A model generated the notes under the pieces. That model worked only from the letters and a program-made list of their open reading frames with translations, did not search any database and was not told the DNA's origin. From Arthrobacter pascens (lineage in GTDB: Bacteria > Actinomycetota > Actinomycetes > Actinomycetales > Micrococcaceae), in the NCBI RefSeq assembly GCF_030815585.1, contig NZ_JAUSWY010000001.1, positions 3,844,001-3,908,000 on the forward strand: a DNA stretch of 64,000 nt. The letters are read 5' to 3'. This document shows positions 8,202 to 17,153 of the stretch, one piece after another (the first letter of the stretch is position 1; each line of letters begins with the position of its first letter). The position numbers and the translations under genes were made by a program.

Positions 8202-8583
8202 GGGATCCTCCCCCATTCGTTCGGGCCGTGTTCCGGCTTGCCCACCCTGCCTGATTCGCCAAGGTGGTGCACCGGAAGTCAGCGCCGTTCATGAGAATGC
8301 CCCGAAGGCAACAGCGTGGCTGGATCCGCGAGGCGGCCAGCCATGCAAGAGTTCGGGGCTCTTACCACCCAAGTTTAGCGGATGGGGGACTTACTCCACT
8401 CGTTGGGCCCGATGGGCCTCCACTCGTTGGGCCCGATGGGCGGACAGCCGCTCCTGGTCCGGTCGTACAGCGGACCTCAGGACACGCCATCCGCCGACAC
8501 ATAGCAAGGATGACTTGCTCCCACGTGCAGGGATGGAATTAAGTGAGAGGGACCATTCGGAGCGGCCGAGAGAAAGTTCCAGC
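8202..8583. other. Divergent intergenic region between purA and the MetE-like gene
   Basis: 382 bases that must hold both outward promoters. It contains a 24-base-period tandem repeat at 8394-8440. I looked for purine, SAM, cobalamin and T-box features and saw no convincing match by eye. A covariance search would be needed to exclude one. Confidence 0.5.
8394..8440. repeat. Tandem repeat, two 23-bp copies with period 24
   Basis: The unit begins CTCCACTCGTTGGGCCCGAT and ends GGG. It occurs at 8394-8416 and again identically at 8418-8440, separated by a single C. It lies in the purA/MetE-like divergent promoter region. Confidence 0.8.
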
Positions 8584-9792
8584 ATGTCCTTGAACACAGA
8601 CCACATTCGCGTCACGCACGCAGGTTCCCTGCCCCGGACGCCCGAGCTCATTGCTGCCAACGCGGCCAAAGAGACAGACGGCATCACACCCGAGTTCCTG
8701 GACCTCCTGGAAACCTCAGTGGTGGACGTGGTCCGGCGGCAAAAGGACCTTGGCATCGACATCCCCAATGACGGCGAGTACGGGCACACAATGTCCAACT
8801 CGGTGGACTACGGCGCGTGGTGGAACTACTCCTTCTCCCGCCTTGGCGGGCTGGAACCCACCAACGTGGACCGCTGGGCTGACTCCGAGATACACCGTTC
8901 CTCGCCCGGCAACATCGTGCTGACATCCTTCCCGGACCGCCGGGACAGGCAGAAGTTCAACGACGCCTACAACGATCCCTCCTCCGGCATCCTGGCCCAC
9001 CGCAAGAGCGTGACACAGCCCAGGATTGCCGGACCGCTGACGTACACGGGCCAAGACCTGGTCGCCTCGGATATCGCCAACCTCAAGACAGGCCTGGCGG
9101 CGGCCGGCCTCACGGACGGCTTTGTGGCCTCACTCTCGCCGGGATCGTGTGCCCGCGTGGCCAATAGCTACTACAAATCCGATGAAGAACTGGTCTACGC
9201 CTGCGCCGACGCCATGCGCGAAGAATACAAGGCGATTATCGACGCCGGCCTGACGGTCCAACTCGATGACCCGTCGCTTGCCGAAAGCTGGGACCAGATC
9301 AACCCCGAGCCCAGCCTCGAGGACTACCTCAACTTCATCCAGCTCCGCGTGGAGGCCACAAACTGGGCTCTCCGCGACCTGCCCCAGGACCAGATCCGCC
9401 TGCACGTCTGCTGGGGATCGTGGCACGGACCGCACACCACTGACATCCCGCTGGCGGACATCATCGGAGCCGTCTTGCAGGTCAACGCCGGCGGCTACTC
9501 CTTCGAAGCCGCCAACGTCCGGCACGAGCACGAGTGGCGCGTCTGGGAGGACACCAAGGTGCCCGAGGGCAAGGTGATCATCCCCGGCGTCGTCTCGCAC
9601 GCAACCAACGTAGTGGAGCACCCGGATTTGGTGGCTGACAGGATTGTCCGGTTTGCAGAATTGGTCGGCAGGGAAGGCGTCATCGCCTCCACCGACTGCG
9701 GACTGGGCGGCCGCGTCCATCCGCAGATCGCCGTCGCCAAACTGGAGGCCCTGGGCGAAGGCGCGCGTCGCGCCACCAAGCGTCTCTGGTAG
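8584..9792 (+). CDS. Cobalamin-independent methionine synthase II-like protein (MetE C-terminal family)
   Basis: A 402-residue TIM-barrel protein related to the catalytic C-terminal half of MetE. The zinc ligands are visible: His and Cys in RLHVCWGSWHGPH and a final Cys in IASTDCGLGGRVH. RVTHAGSLPR at residues 9-18 is the typical start of the stand-alone family. Proteins of this size lack the MetE N-terminal half, and many act as methyltransferases on other thiols or in homocysteine methylation with an unknown donor. The ATG at 8584 follows GAAAGTTCC; the frame is open far upstream, but no earlier start has a family match. A terminator follows. Confidence 0.8.
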   Translation: MSLNTDHIRVTHAGSLPRTPELIAANAAKETDGITPEFLDLLETSVVDVVRRQKDLGIDIPNDGEYGHTMSNSVDYGAWWNYSFSRLGGLEPTNVDRWADSEIHRSSPGNIVLTSFPDRRDRQKFNDAYNDPSSGILAHRKSVTQPRIAGPLTYTGQDLVASDIANLKTGLAAAGLTDGFVASLSPGSCARVANSYYKSDEELVYACADAMREEYKAIIDAGLTVQLDDPSLAESWDQINPEPSLEDYLNFIQLRVEATNWALRDLPQDQIRLHVCWGSWHGPHTTDIPLADIIGAVLQVNAGGYSFEAANVRHEHEWRVWEDTKVPEGKVIIPGVVSHATNVVEHPDLVADRIVRFAELVGREGVIASTDCGLGGRVHPQIAVAKLEALGEGARRATKRLW

Positions 9793-9806
9793 TAACTGAA
9801 CCGCCT

Positions 9807-9863
9807 GCGGTGCCTCTGCCTCCTGCCTCCGAACCATCCGGGGCAGGAGGCAGGCACCGCATT
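9807..9863 (+). terminator. Probable terminator after the MetE-like gene
   Basis: An imperfect hairpin: GCGGTGCCTCTGCCTCCTGC at 9807-9826 pairs with 9843-9860, with a two-base bulge. The tail is short (ATTTC). It starts 15 bases after the stop. Confidence 0.65.
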
Positions 9864-10003
9864 TCGTGGGGCTTGCTAAACTGATAAGGACCGCATAGGA
9901 ATCGGTCCACCACATTTCAAACCATCCCGGACTTGCCGCGCCCACGGTGCTCCATTTTCCGGATTGGCAGCACCGCCGAGCCCCGCAGGAGACATAGCAC
10001 TAC

Positions 10004-10636
10004 ATGACAGCCCTGGCACCTGAATCTTTCCGCGAGCAGCTCCTCAGCCGCCGTTACGAACCCAACGTCGCAGCCGTCAACGAGCTGTGCGATTCCCTGC
10101 AGAGCGTCAAGCCGCACACCGAAGTCCCCTACGTTGACCCCATGCACGACGTGGACGAGTGCCGCATCATCAGCCTGTATTCAAACATCGGCGAAGCGGA
10201 TAAGTCAGGATTCATCACCCCGGGCGACGACGACGCCGCCGCCCGTATGCTGGGCGTCCAGTGGAAGCTGGGCCTGCGTCCCGAGTTTGTGATGCCGTGG
10301 AATGTCCACCCTTGGCACACGCCGGGCGAGCCGAACGGAAAGTTCACTCCGGACCAGATCGCTGCCGGGCTCAAGCCCCTGCTCAAGTTCCTGGCCGTTG
10401 TCCCGCGCGCATCGGTGATCGTGGCGCATGGTACCGAGGCCAACCGCCTGGCCAACCTGCTGCTGAAGACCGAGGTTCCGCTGCTCTGGCGCCGGGGCCT
10501 GAAGACCTACAAGGTCCGCTCCCTCAGCGGTCGCGCGTTTGCCGGAACTCCGGCCCGGCAGGAACAGTACCTTGAGGAAATGCACGTGGCCTACGCGGAT
10601 GCCATGGCCCGGACAGGCCTGACGAAGCCCAGCTGA
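10004..10636 (+). CDS. Uracil-DNA-glycosylase-superfamily-like protein
   Basis: A 210-residue cytoplasmic protein. The features that suggest the UDG superfamily are VMPWNVHPWHTPGE at about residues 97-110, resembling the family's Asn/Pro-rich substrate loop, and VIVAHGTEANRLA, resembling the late His motif. The catalytic GxDPG/GQDPY motif of family 1 enzymes is not present; the equivalent place reads ISLYSNIGEADKSGF. It could be a diverged glycosylase or a protein that only shares the fold. The gene is alone, with a strong terminator after it. Assignment is tentative. Confidence 0.5.
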   Translation: MTALAPESFREQLLSRRYEPNVAAVNELCDSLQSVKPHTEVPYVDPMHDVDECRIISLYSNIGEADKSGFITPGDDDAAARMLGVQWKLGLRPEFVMPWNVHPWHTPGEPNGKFTPDQIAAGLKPLLKFLAVVPRASVIVAHGTEANRLANLLLKTEVPLLWRRGLKTYKVRSLSGRAFAGTPARQEQYLEEMHVAYADAMARTGLTKPS

Positions 10637-10655
10637 CCAACGCTCCGCTTAAGTT

Positions 10656-10702
10656 CGACGGCGGGCGGTCACCTTTTCTTCAAAGGTGACCGCCCGCCGT
10701 CG
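10656..10702. terminator. Strong hairpin terminator with 21-bp perfect stem
   Basis: 10656-10676 pairs perfectly with 10682-10702 around the five-base loop TCTTC. The stem ends in AAA/TTT at the loop and has little T-tail outside, so it may act in both directions, ending the glycosylase-like gene and the convergent DUF3151 gene at 10768. Confidence 0.75.
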
Positions 10703-10767
10703 TTCCCCACCCGCACCCTCGCCTCGCAAGCTCGGCCAGGGAACCCTGCGGGCGTGGGCCCATGGAG

Positions 10768-11190
10768 TTATTTGGCTTCGATGGCTGCTTTCGCTGCCGG
10801 GTCCGAATCGTTGAGGAACTTCTCGATGCGTTCCGGCTCGTCGGCCTCGCCGATGGCCGCCGACGCACGGCCCAGCGAATAAAGGGCCCGCAGGAAGCCA
10901 CGGTTGGGTTCGTGCTCCCACGGGATGGGACCCACGCCGCGCCAGCCGTTGCGGCGCAGCGAGTCCAGCCCGCGGTGGTAGCCCACGCGCGAGTAGGCGT
11001 AGGAATCGATGGTGCGGCCCTCAGCCCACGCCTCCTCCGCGAGTACGGCCCACAGGAGCGAGGACGTGGGGTGCTTCTCCACCAGATCGAGTGCTTCCTG
11101 GCCGGCCTCCAGCTGCTCGTAGACCTCAGTCTCGGCCGGCAGGAGTGTGGGCTCGGGGCCCATCAGGTTCTTGCGGAACTCGTCGGACAT
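10768..11190 (-). CDS. DUF3151 family protein
   Basis: A 140-residue actinobacterial protein of the DUF3151 family, no known function. The family pattern is clear: RKNLMGPEPTLLP at the start, then SSLLWAVLAEEAW, SYAYSRVGYHRGLDSLRRNGWRG, and VPW-like PIPWEHEPNRGFLRALYSLGRASAAIGE. The ATG at 11190 is chosen from the family start; the open frame continues upstream inside fba. It follows fba by a single base, so the two are surely co-transcribed. This neighbourhood is typical of actinobacteria and may point to a role linked to central carbon metabolism, which is only inference. Confidence 0.85.
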   Translation of the reverse strand: MSDEFRKNLMGPEPTLLPAETEVYEQLEAGQEALDLVEKHPTSSLLWAVLAEEAWAEGRTIDSYAYSRVGYHRGLDSLRRNGWRGVGPIPWEHEPNRGFLRALYSLGRASAAIGEADEPERIEKFLNDSDPAAKAAIEAK

Positions 11191-11191
11191 G

Positions 11192-12211
<1,020 letters not shown>

Positions 12212-12268
12212 GCTGACTCCTAAAGTGAATTTCGTCTGCGGGTTCTGATTCCTGGAGCGAACCTCGTC

Positions 12269-12288
12269 GGCTAGGAACTATCCTAGCC
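12269..12288 (-). promoter_or_regulatory. Dyad with a possible -10 box upstream of fba
   Basis: GGCTAGGA and TCCTAGCC form a perfect 8-bp inverted repeat around ACTA. Read on the minus strand it contains TAGGAT, a common actinobacterial -10 sequence, about 60 bases before the fba start. No good -35 box is seen, so this may be an operator instead. Confidence 0.35.
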
Positions 12289-12338
12289 ATTTCTGTCCGG
12301 AGGCCGTGTTTCGGGTCACGCGGAGCGGTAACACTTGC

Positions 12339-13013
12339 CTAGACGTGCTGGTTGAACACGTGCCGGCGGACCCAGGCGTGCATCGCTATGGCGGCCGCGG
12401 AAGCAGCGTTGATGGAGCGCGTGCTGCCGAATTGTTCTATGGATAACGTGGCGAGTGCGGCGTCGTGCACTTCGGGCGTGAGCCCGGGGCCTTCCTGGCC
12501 AAACACCAGCACGCAGTCCTTGGGGAGTTCGTAGGTTTCCAGCGGTACCGAGTCGGGGAAGATGTCGATGCCGATGATGGCCAGCCCCTCCCCCTGCGCC
12601 CACGCCACAAAATCCTCCACGGTGGGATGGTGGCGGACGTGCTGGTAGCGGTCGGTGACCATGGCCCCGCGCCGGTTCCACCGCCGTCGTCCGATGATGT
12701 GGACTTCTTTGGCGAGGAACGCATTCGCGGTGCGCACCACGGTTCCGATGTTGAGGTCGTGCTGCCAGTTTTCGATGGCGATGTGGAAATTGTGGCGCTT
12801 CGAATCAAGGTCCGCGACGATCGCGTCGTGTTTCCAGTAGCGGTACTGGTCCACCACGTTGCGGCGGTCGCCATCGGCCAGGAGTTCCGGGTCCCAGTGG
12901 TCCCCCACCGGCAGTTCACCTTCCCAGGGCCCGACGCCGACCTCCGCCTTGGGCTCCGGCTCCTCCTCGGGCGGGGGAACGGGCAGGGCAGGGTTCTGGG
13001 GGTGGTCAGTCAC
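12339..13013 (-). CDS. TrmH/SpoU-family RNA 2'-O-methyltransferase
   Basis: A 224-residue member of the SPOUT superfamily, which methylates the 2'-hydroxyl of a tRNA or rRNA nucleotide using S-adenosylmethionine. The three family motifs are present: NIGTVVRTANAF (motif 1, with the catalytic Arg), LVFGQEGPGL (motif 2) and STRSINAASAAAIAMHAW (motif 3). The first 45 residues are an acidic Pro/Glu-rich extension with no family match. The target nucleotide cannot be told. It is divergent from the HAD gene at 13064, with 50 bases between. Confidence 0.9.
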   Translation of the reverse strand: MTDHPQNPALPVPPPEEEPEPKAEVGVGPWEGELPVGDHWDPELLADGDRRNVVDQYRYWKHDAIVADLDSKRHNFHIAIENWQHDLNIGTVVRTANAFLAKEVHIIGRRRWNRRGAMVTDRYQHVRHHPTVEDFVAWAQGEGLAIIGIDIFPDSVPLETYELPKDCVLVFGQEGPGLTPEVHDAALATLSIEQFGSTRSINAASAAAIAMHAWVRRHVFNQHV

Positions 13014-13063
13014 CCCTCAACACTAGACTGGGCAACTGGAGCATTCATCACGGCGGAGGAAAC

Positions 13064-13894
13064 ATGGCAAAAGCGGACCAGGTCAGGGAATCGTCAGCGG
13101 TATATCGGAGCGGCCGGGAGATCGAGTGCTGGCTGACGGACATGGACGGCGTGCTGGTCCACGAAAACCAGCCTGTCCCCGGCGCGGCGGAACTCATCCA
13201 ACGCTGGGTGGACACCTCCAAGCGCTTCCTGGTCCTGACGAACAACTCCATCTTCACCCCCCGCGACCTTGCTGCCCGGCTGCGCGCCTCCGGCCTGGAG
13301 ATCCCTGAGGAGAACATCTGGACCTCGGCGCTGGCCACGGCCCAGTTCCTCAAGAACCAGGTGATGGGCTCGGGTTCCGGTAACCGCGCGTACACCATCG
13401 GCGAGGCCGGATTGACGACGGCGCTGCACGAGGCGGGCTTCATTCTCACCGACCAGGATCCTGACTTTGTGGTGCTCGGCGAGACCCGCACGTATTCCTT
13501 CGAGGCCATCACCATGGCTATCCGGCTGATCCTGGCGGGGGCGCGTTTCATCGCCACCAATCCCGATGCCACCGGCCCGTCCAAGGACGGCCCCATGCCT
13601 GCCACAGGAGCCATCGCCGCGCTCATCACCAAGGCCACCGGCCGTGAGCCGTACATTGTGGGCAAGCCCAATCCCATGATGTTTCGGTCCGCGATGAACC
13701 AGATCGATGCACACTCCGAAACCACGGCCATGATCGGGGACCGGATGGACACAGACATCATTGCCGGGATGGAAGCCGGCCTGCATACTGTCCTGGTCCT
13801 GACTGGAATCACCCAGCGCGAGGACATTGGGTCCTACCCGTTCCGGCCCAACCAGATCCTCAATTCCGTCGCTGACCTGAAGAACCAGATCTAA
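13064..13894 (+). CDS. HAD-superfamily IIA hydrolase (NagD-like)
   Basis: A 276-residue cytoplasmic phosphatase of the NagD type. Motif I is LTDMDGVLV with nucleophile Asp26 and Asp28. Motif II is VLTNNS, motif III is the Lys in YIVGKPNP, and motif IV is MIGDRMDTDIIAGMEAGL. The C2-type cap between motifs II and III is the class IIA arrangement. Substrates of this group include nucleotide monophosphates and sugar phosphates; none can be chosen here. Its stop overlaps the stop of the convergent alpha/beta hydrolase gene by four bases. Confidence 0.9.
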   Translation: MAKADQVRESSAVYRSGREIECWLTDMDGVLVHENQPVPGAAELIQRWVDTSKRFLVLTNNSIFTPRDLAARLRASGLEIPEENIWTSALATAQFLKNQVMGSGSGNRAYTIGEAGLTTALHEAGFILTDQDPDFVVLGETRTYSFEAITMAIRLILAGARFIATNPDATGPSKDGPMPATGAIAALITKATGREPYIVGKPNPMMFRSAMNQIDAHSETTAMIGDRMDTDIIAGMEAGLHTVLVLTGITQREDIGSYPFRPNQILNSVADLKNQI

Positions 13895-14931
13895 AAAACT
13901 GTGACCCTGGATCCTCCGCCGGGCAGTGGGAAGAAGCCATTCATCAGCCGCTCCACTATGGGCCGGTAGACCGTCGGGTTCCATCCCGGGCTGGCGTGTG
14001 CCGGCAGCGCACCCGCAGTCTGGAGGTCCGTGGACACCATGTTGGATTTGAACGCAGCCGCCCACTTTCTGCGGGCTGACTCGTAGTTAACCGTCTGGTC
14101 CTTGGGGCTGCCGATGAAAGCCATCTTCGCTGCGCCCAGCTTGTCCACAAACCGCGTCCCGTCAAAGTGGTAGATGTATGCCGATTCGGACTGGATCAGC
14201 ACGCTGGATGGCGCGATCGGGGACAACTGCTCCATCGTCTGATCCAGGATCTGGCGCCACGACCGTTCATCTTTGTGGATGACGCGCTCACCCAGCTCAT
14301 ATCCGCCGCGAAGCATGGACGGGAAGCGGAATCCGCTCTCGTAAAGAAGGACCACGCTGTCGAACCAGCTCTGGTCAAGCACGTCGTTTCGGTTGTAGGG
14401 GCTGGAATCCAGCAGGATGAAAGCCACCTCCACGCCGTGGAGGTCGCGGAGCCTTGCGGCAACCTGGGTGGCCACCATGCCGCCAAAGCTGTGGCCGTAG
14501 AAGTACAGTTTGGTGAGCTTCTTGGCCCGGACATGCTCGATCACGGCGATGACCAGTTCGTCGATGTTCAGCCCCCCGTTGGAATAGCCGACGGCGGCCA
14601 GCTGGCCGCGCCTATTCAGGGCACCGCGGAGGGAGTTCAGGATCCACTGCGCTTCTTCCCAGCTGGTCTTGTAGCCGGGAAACAGGAACCAACTGGCTTC
14701 GGGGTAGTAGGCGTCGGCGAAGTCATCGGGCATCGTCAGGATTCTGTTGACCAGGCGTTCTGACTGGACACGGCGGGTGAAGAGCATGTCTGCGGCCAGG
14801 AGGGATGACGCGCCTGCTCCTATCAGGAAACTGCGGCGCGAGAACCGCTTGAGCGCAGCGGCTTCGGCAAGCAGCCGGGCTTCAGCAGCCCCGGGCTGTT
14901 CGCGTGGCTCTGGTGTCCCCTTGTGCAGCAC
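13891..14931 (-). CDS. Alpha/beta hydrolase with Tat-type signal
   Basis: A 346-residue protein. Residues around 30-50 read FSRRSFLIGAGASSLLAA, a twin-arginine motif (SRRSFL) followed by a hydrophobic stretch, so export by Tat or a membrane anchor is likely. The catalytic nucleophile elbow is GHSFGG, preceded by KLYFYGHS, as in lipase-like alpha/beta hydrolases. The final His may lie in the C-terminal 100 residues, but I cannot place it with certainty. The substrate is unknown. The long N-terminus before the RR pair (about 30 residues) suggests that the true start could be later than the one given. Confidence 0.75.
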   Translation of the reverse strand: MLHKGTPEPREQPGAAEARLLAEAAALKRFSRRSFLIGAGASSLLAADMLFTRRVQSERLVNRILTMPDDFADAYYPEASWFLFPGYKTSWEEAQWILNSLRGALNRRGQLAAVGYSNGGLNIDELVIAVIEHVRAKKLTKLYFYGHSFGGMVATQVAARLRDLHGVEVAFILLDSSPYNRNDVLDQSWFDSVVLLYESGFRFPSMLRGGYELGERVIHKDERSWRQILDQTMEQLSPIAPSSVLIQSESAYIYHFDGTRFVDKLGAAKMAFIGSPKDQTVNYESARRKWAAAFKSNMVSTDLQTAGALPAHASPGWNPTVYRPIVERLMNGFFPLPGGGSRVTVF

Positions 14932-15002
14932 ACCTCTACCGTAGCCACAGGCGAAGCCGTCACCGCAACCCTGCGGCGGGTGTCCCTGCGCGGGATCGGC
15001 CG

Positions 15003-15608
15003 TCAGCCGGCAGCGGGCTCCTGCGCCGCCGGCCCGTACGCGGCGTCGGCCTGGCGCCGCCGCGAAATCTCCTGGCCGATATCGGTGTATCGGGCCAGCA
15101 GATCCGATCCGGCGAACGTTTCGGGGGTGTCCAGGAGCGCAAAGATCGAGTCGCTGGCTGCCAGCAGTTCGTCGTCGGAGAACTCCGCCAGTGGCCGGGT
15201 GCCCAAGGCCCAGAAGCTTGCGGAGGTCTCCGCGTCGGGCTCGTCCGAGAATCCAGCCATGGGCTCATCCGTGATGGCCAACGCCTGCTCGCCGGCGCCG
15301 GGTGCCGTGGACTCCACGTGCGTACGGACGGCCAGTTCCAGCGTAACCCCTGCGTCGTCGGTTCCTGGAACCGCGGCGCCGTCAATGGCATTGAGATCAT
15401 TGCGGAGGCCTGCAAGCGCTGTTGATTCGATGAAGGTGGCGCCGGTGAGGTCAACGCGGATATGGGATCTGACCCCCATGCGCCGGACGCGCCGGACAAT
15501 GTGGACGAGGCACGGACGCGATTCCTCGTTGAGGCTCCCCCGGACTTCTATCCTGACAACGTCGGTAACGACGTCGAGCTTAACGAGGGCATGCAGTCTG
15601 CGGTCCAT
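15003..15608 (-). CDS. STAS-domain protein (anti-sigma antagonist-like)
   Basis: A 201-residue protein. Residues 8-105 form a STAS domain: LDVVTDVVRIEVRGSLNEESRPCLVHIV, then IRVDLTGATFIESTALAGLRNDL, where the Ser in ESTALAG is at the usual phosphorylation site. The C-terminal 95 residues are acidic and unrelated to known domains. STAS proteins of this type bind anti-sigma kinases in partner-switching stress systems, but no such kinase gene is nearby. It lies 96 bases after the GAF-ANTAR gene on the same strand, an arrangement that suggests a shared role in stress signalling (inference). Confidence 0.75.
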   Translation of the reverse strand: MDRRLHALVKLDVVTDVVRIEVRGSLNEESRPCLVHIVRRVRRMGVRSHIRVDLTGATFIESTALAGLRNDLNAIDGAAVPGTDDAGVTLELAVRTHVESTAPGAGEQALAITDEPMAGFSDEPDAETSASFWALGTRPLAEFSDDELLAASDSIFALLDTPETFAGSDLLARYTDIGQEISRRRQADAAYGPAAQEPAAG

Positions 15609-15704
15609 AGGTACTCCAAAAGAGGGCGTCTATGGCCGACGGCTCAACCTCAGCAAGCGTATCCTCCCCGCAGTTCCGGCACAAGCCGCAGTGTCAGGCC
15701 AGGC

Positions 15705-16463
15705 CTAGCCGGCCTGCTTTTTGTCCGGCTCCTCGTAGTGCGTGCGGGTGCCGGTTCCGCCCACCGATTCCACCAGGGATTTAGCGACGTCGCGCAGCTT
15801 GGTGTTGCTGTTGCTGGACGCGTCGGTGAGGATCCTGACCGCGGCGTCCTGGCTGCAGCGGTTCTGGGCCATAACGATCCCCACCGCGATGTCGATGATG
15901 GTCCGGGACTCCAGCGTGGCCCGCAGGTTGGCGGCGCTGTCCGTATGGAGCGAAAACCTGACGGCAAGCCGCAGCGCCTGCGAGATTTCCCGGGTGTAGC
16001 CCCTCGCCTTGGCAGACGCGCGTTCGTCGAACTTGTTCGGCACGTCCGAGTAGAGGTTCAGGGCAGCCCTCGCTTCCCCCTGCAGGTTGAAGGGCAACGA
16101 CAGCACTGACCGCAGCCCGTGCGACGCGACTGCATTGGCGTAGTCCGGCCCCCACCGGTCCTCCTCGAACAGGTCCGGCACATGGACTTCGCGCTCGTCC
16201 TCCGCCGCCGTGAGGCAGGGGCCCTGCGACAGCGAATACTGGATTTCATCCACTTCCCGGGCTGACTCGCTGCTCCAGCCGATGGTGGCAGCCTTGCGGT
16301 CCCGGAGCAGCGTGATGCCGCACAGCGCGTCGTCACCGTCGCCCGCCATCTGGTGGGCGGAGAACCGGGCCAGTTCGTTAACGAAGTCCTCAAAATCCGC
16401 GCTTTCCAGAATGAGGTTCTGGATTTGCTCGACGGTGCTCAAAGGTTGTTCTGGCGGGAGCAT
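15705..16463 (-). CDS. GAF and ANTAR domain protein
   Basis: A 252-residue cytoplasmic regulator. The GAF domain spans about residues 15-165 (ITLLRDRKAATIGWSSE, LSQGPCLTAAEDEREVHVPDL, VLSLPFNLQGEARAALNLYS). The ANTAR domain spans about 175-235: ANLRATLESRTIIDIAVGIVMAQNRCSQDAAVRILTDASSNSNTKLRDVAKSLV, with the conserved Ala and aromatic-poor three-helix pattern. ANTAR domains bind paired hairpins in leader RNA and act as antiterminators. The GAF ligand and the target RNAs are unknown. It is followed by the STAS gene on the same strand. Confidence 0.9.
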   Translation of the reverse strand: MLPPEQPLSTVEQIQNLILESADFEDFVNELARFSAHQMAGDGDDALCGITLLRDRKAATIGWSSESAREVDEIQYSLSQGPCLTAAEDEREVHVPDLFEEDRWGPDYANAVASHGLRSVLSLPFNLQGEARAALNLYSDVPNKFDERASAKARGYTREISQALRLAVRFSLHTDSAANLRATLESRTIIDIAVGIVMAQNRCSQDAAVRILTDASSNSNTKLRDVAKSLVESVGGTGTRTHYEEPDKKQAG

Positions 16464-16570
16464 TATGCACGTTCTCCAAGGGTTTTGAAGGGGGTTACCG
16501 CAAATAGTAGGTCACCCCCAGAACCTAGTCCAGCCCGCGCAGCTCCGGCCGCGTGCCGGTCCGGCTGTCG

Positions 16571-17143
16571 CTATGAGAGTCCCAGCTCGTCCTTGCCGAA
16601 GGCGAACAGGTACGGCACACCGGTCTCGGCCTCGATCTTTTCCTTGGCTCCGGTGTCCCGGTCCACGATCACCGCTACCGCCACCACGTTCCCGCCGGCC
16701 TTCCGCACACCCTCAACCGCGGTCAGCGCCGAGCCGCCGGTGGTGGAGGTGTCCTCGAGCACCAGGACCTTGCGGCCGTCAACGGAGGGCCCCTCAACCT
16801 GGCGGCCCATGCCGTAGGACTTCTGGGCCTTGCGGACCACAAAGGCATCCACGTTCCGCCCCGCGTCCACAGCGGCGTGCATGACTGCGGTGCCCACCGG
16901 GTCTGCCCCCATGGTCAGGCCACCGGCGCACTCAAAGTCGATGCCGGCGTCGTCCGCCAGAGCCAGCATGACCTGCCCCACCAGCGTGGACGCCTCGTGG
17001 TGGAGCGTGATGCGGCGCAGGTCGATGTAGTAATCGGCCTCCGCACCGCTGGACAGGATCACCTTGCCGCGGACCACGGCGAGTTCCTTGATCAGTTCCA
17101 GCAGGCGGGCACGGGCAGCGGCAGCGTCAAGAGGGGAAGTCAT
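16571..17143 (-). CDS. pyrE: Orotate phosphoribosyltransferase PyrE
   Basis: A 190-residue cytoplasmic enzyme that joins orotate to PRPP to form OMP in pyrimidine synthesis. The PRPP loop VLVLEDTSTTGGSALTAVEGVR lies at about residues 123-144 with its two acidic residues. Upstream, VILSSGAEADYYIDLRRITLH and AGGLTMGADPVGTAVM match OPRTase motifs for substrate and phosphate binding. Length is normal. It is not in a pyr operon here: the upstream neighbour is an FAD monooxygenase ending 11 bases away on the same strand and the downstream one is GAF-ANTAR. Confidence 0.95.
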   Translation of the reverse strand: MTSPLDAAAARARLLELIKELAVVRGKVILSSGAEADYYIDLRRITLHHEASTLVGQVMLALADDAGIDFECAGGLTMGADPVGTAVMHAAVDAGRNVDAFVVRKAQKSYGMGRQVEGPSVDGRKVLVLEDTSTTGGSALTAVEGVRKAGGNVVAVAVIVDRDTGAKEKIEAETGVPYLFAFGKDELGLS

Positions 17144-17153
17144 GGTCTCCAGT

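Noticed and set aside
8202..8583. Riboswitch between purA and the MetE-like gene
   Set aside because: I looked for purine, SAM, cobalamin and T-box features and found no convincing conserved core.
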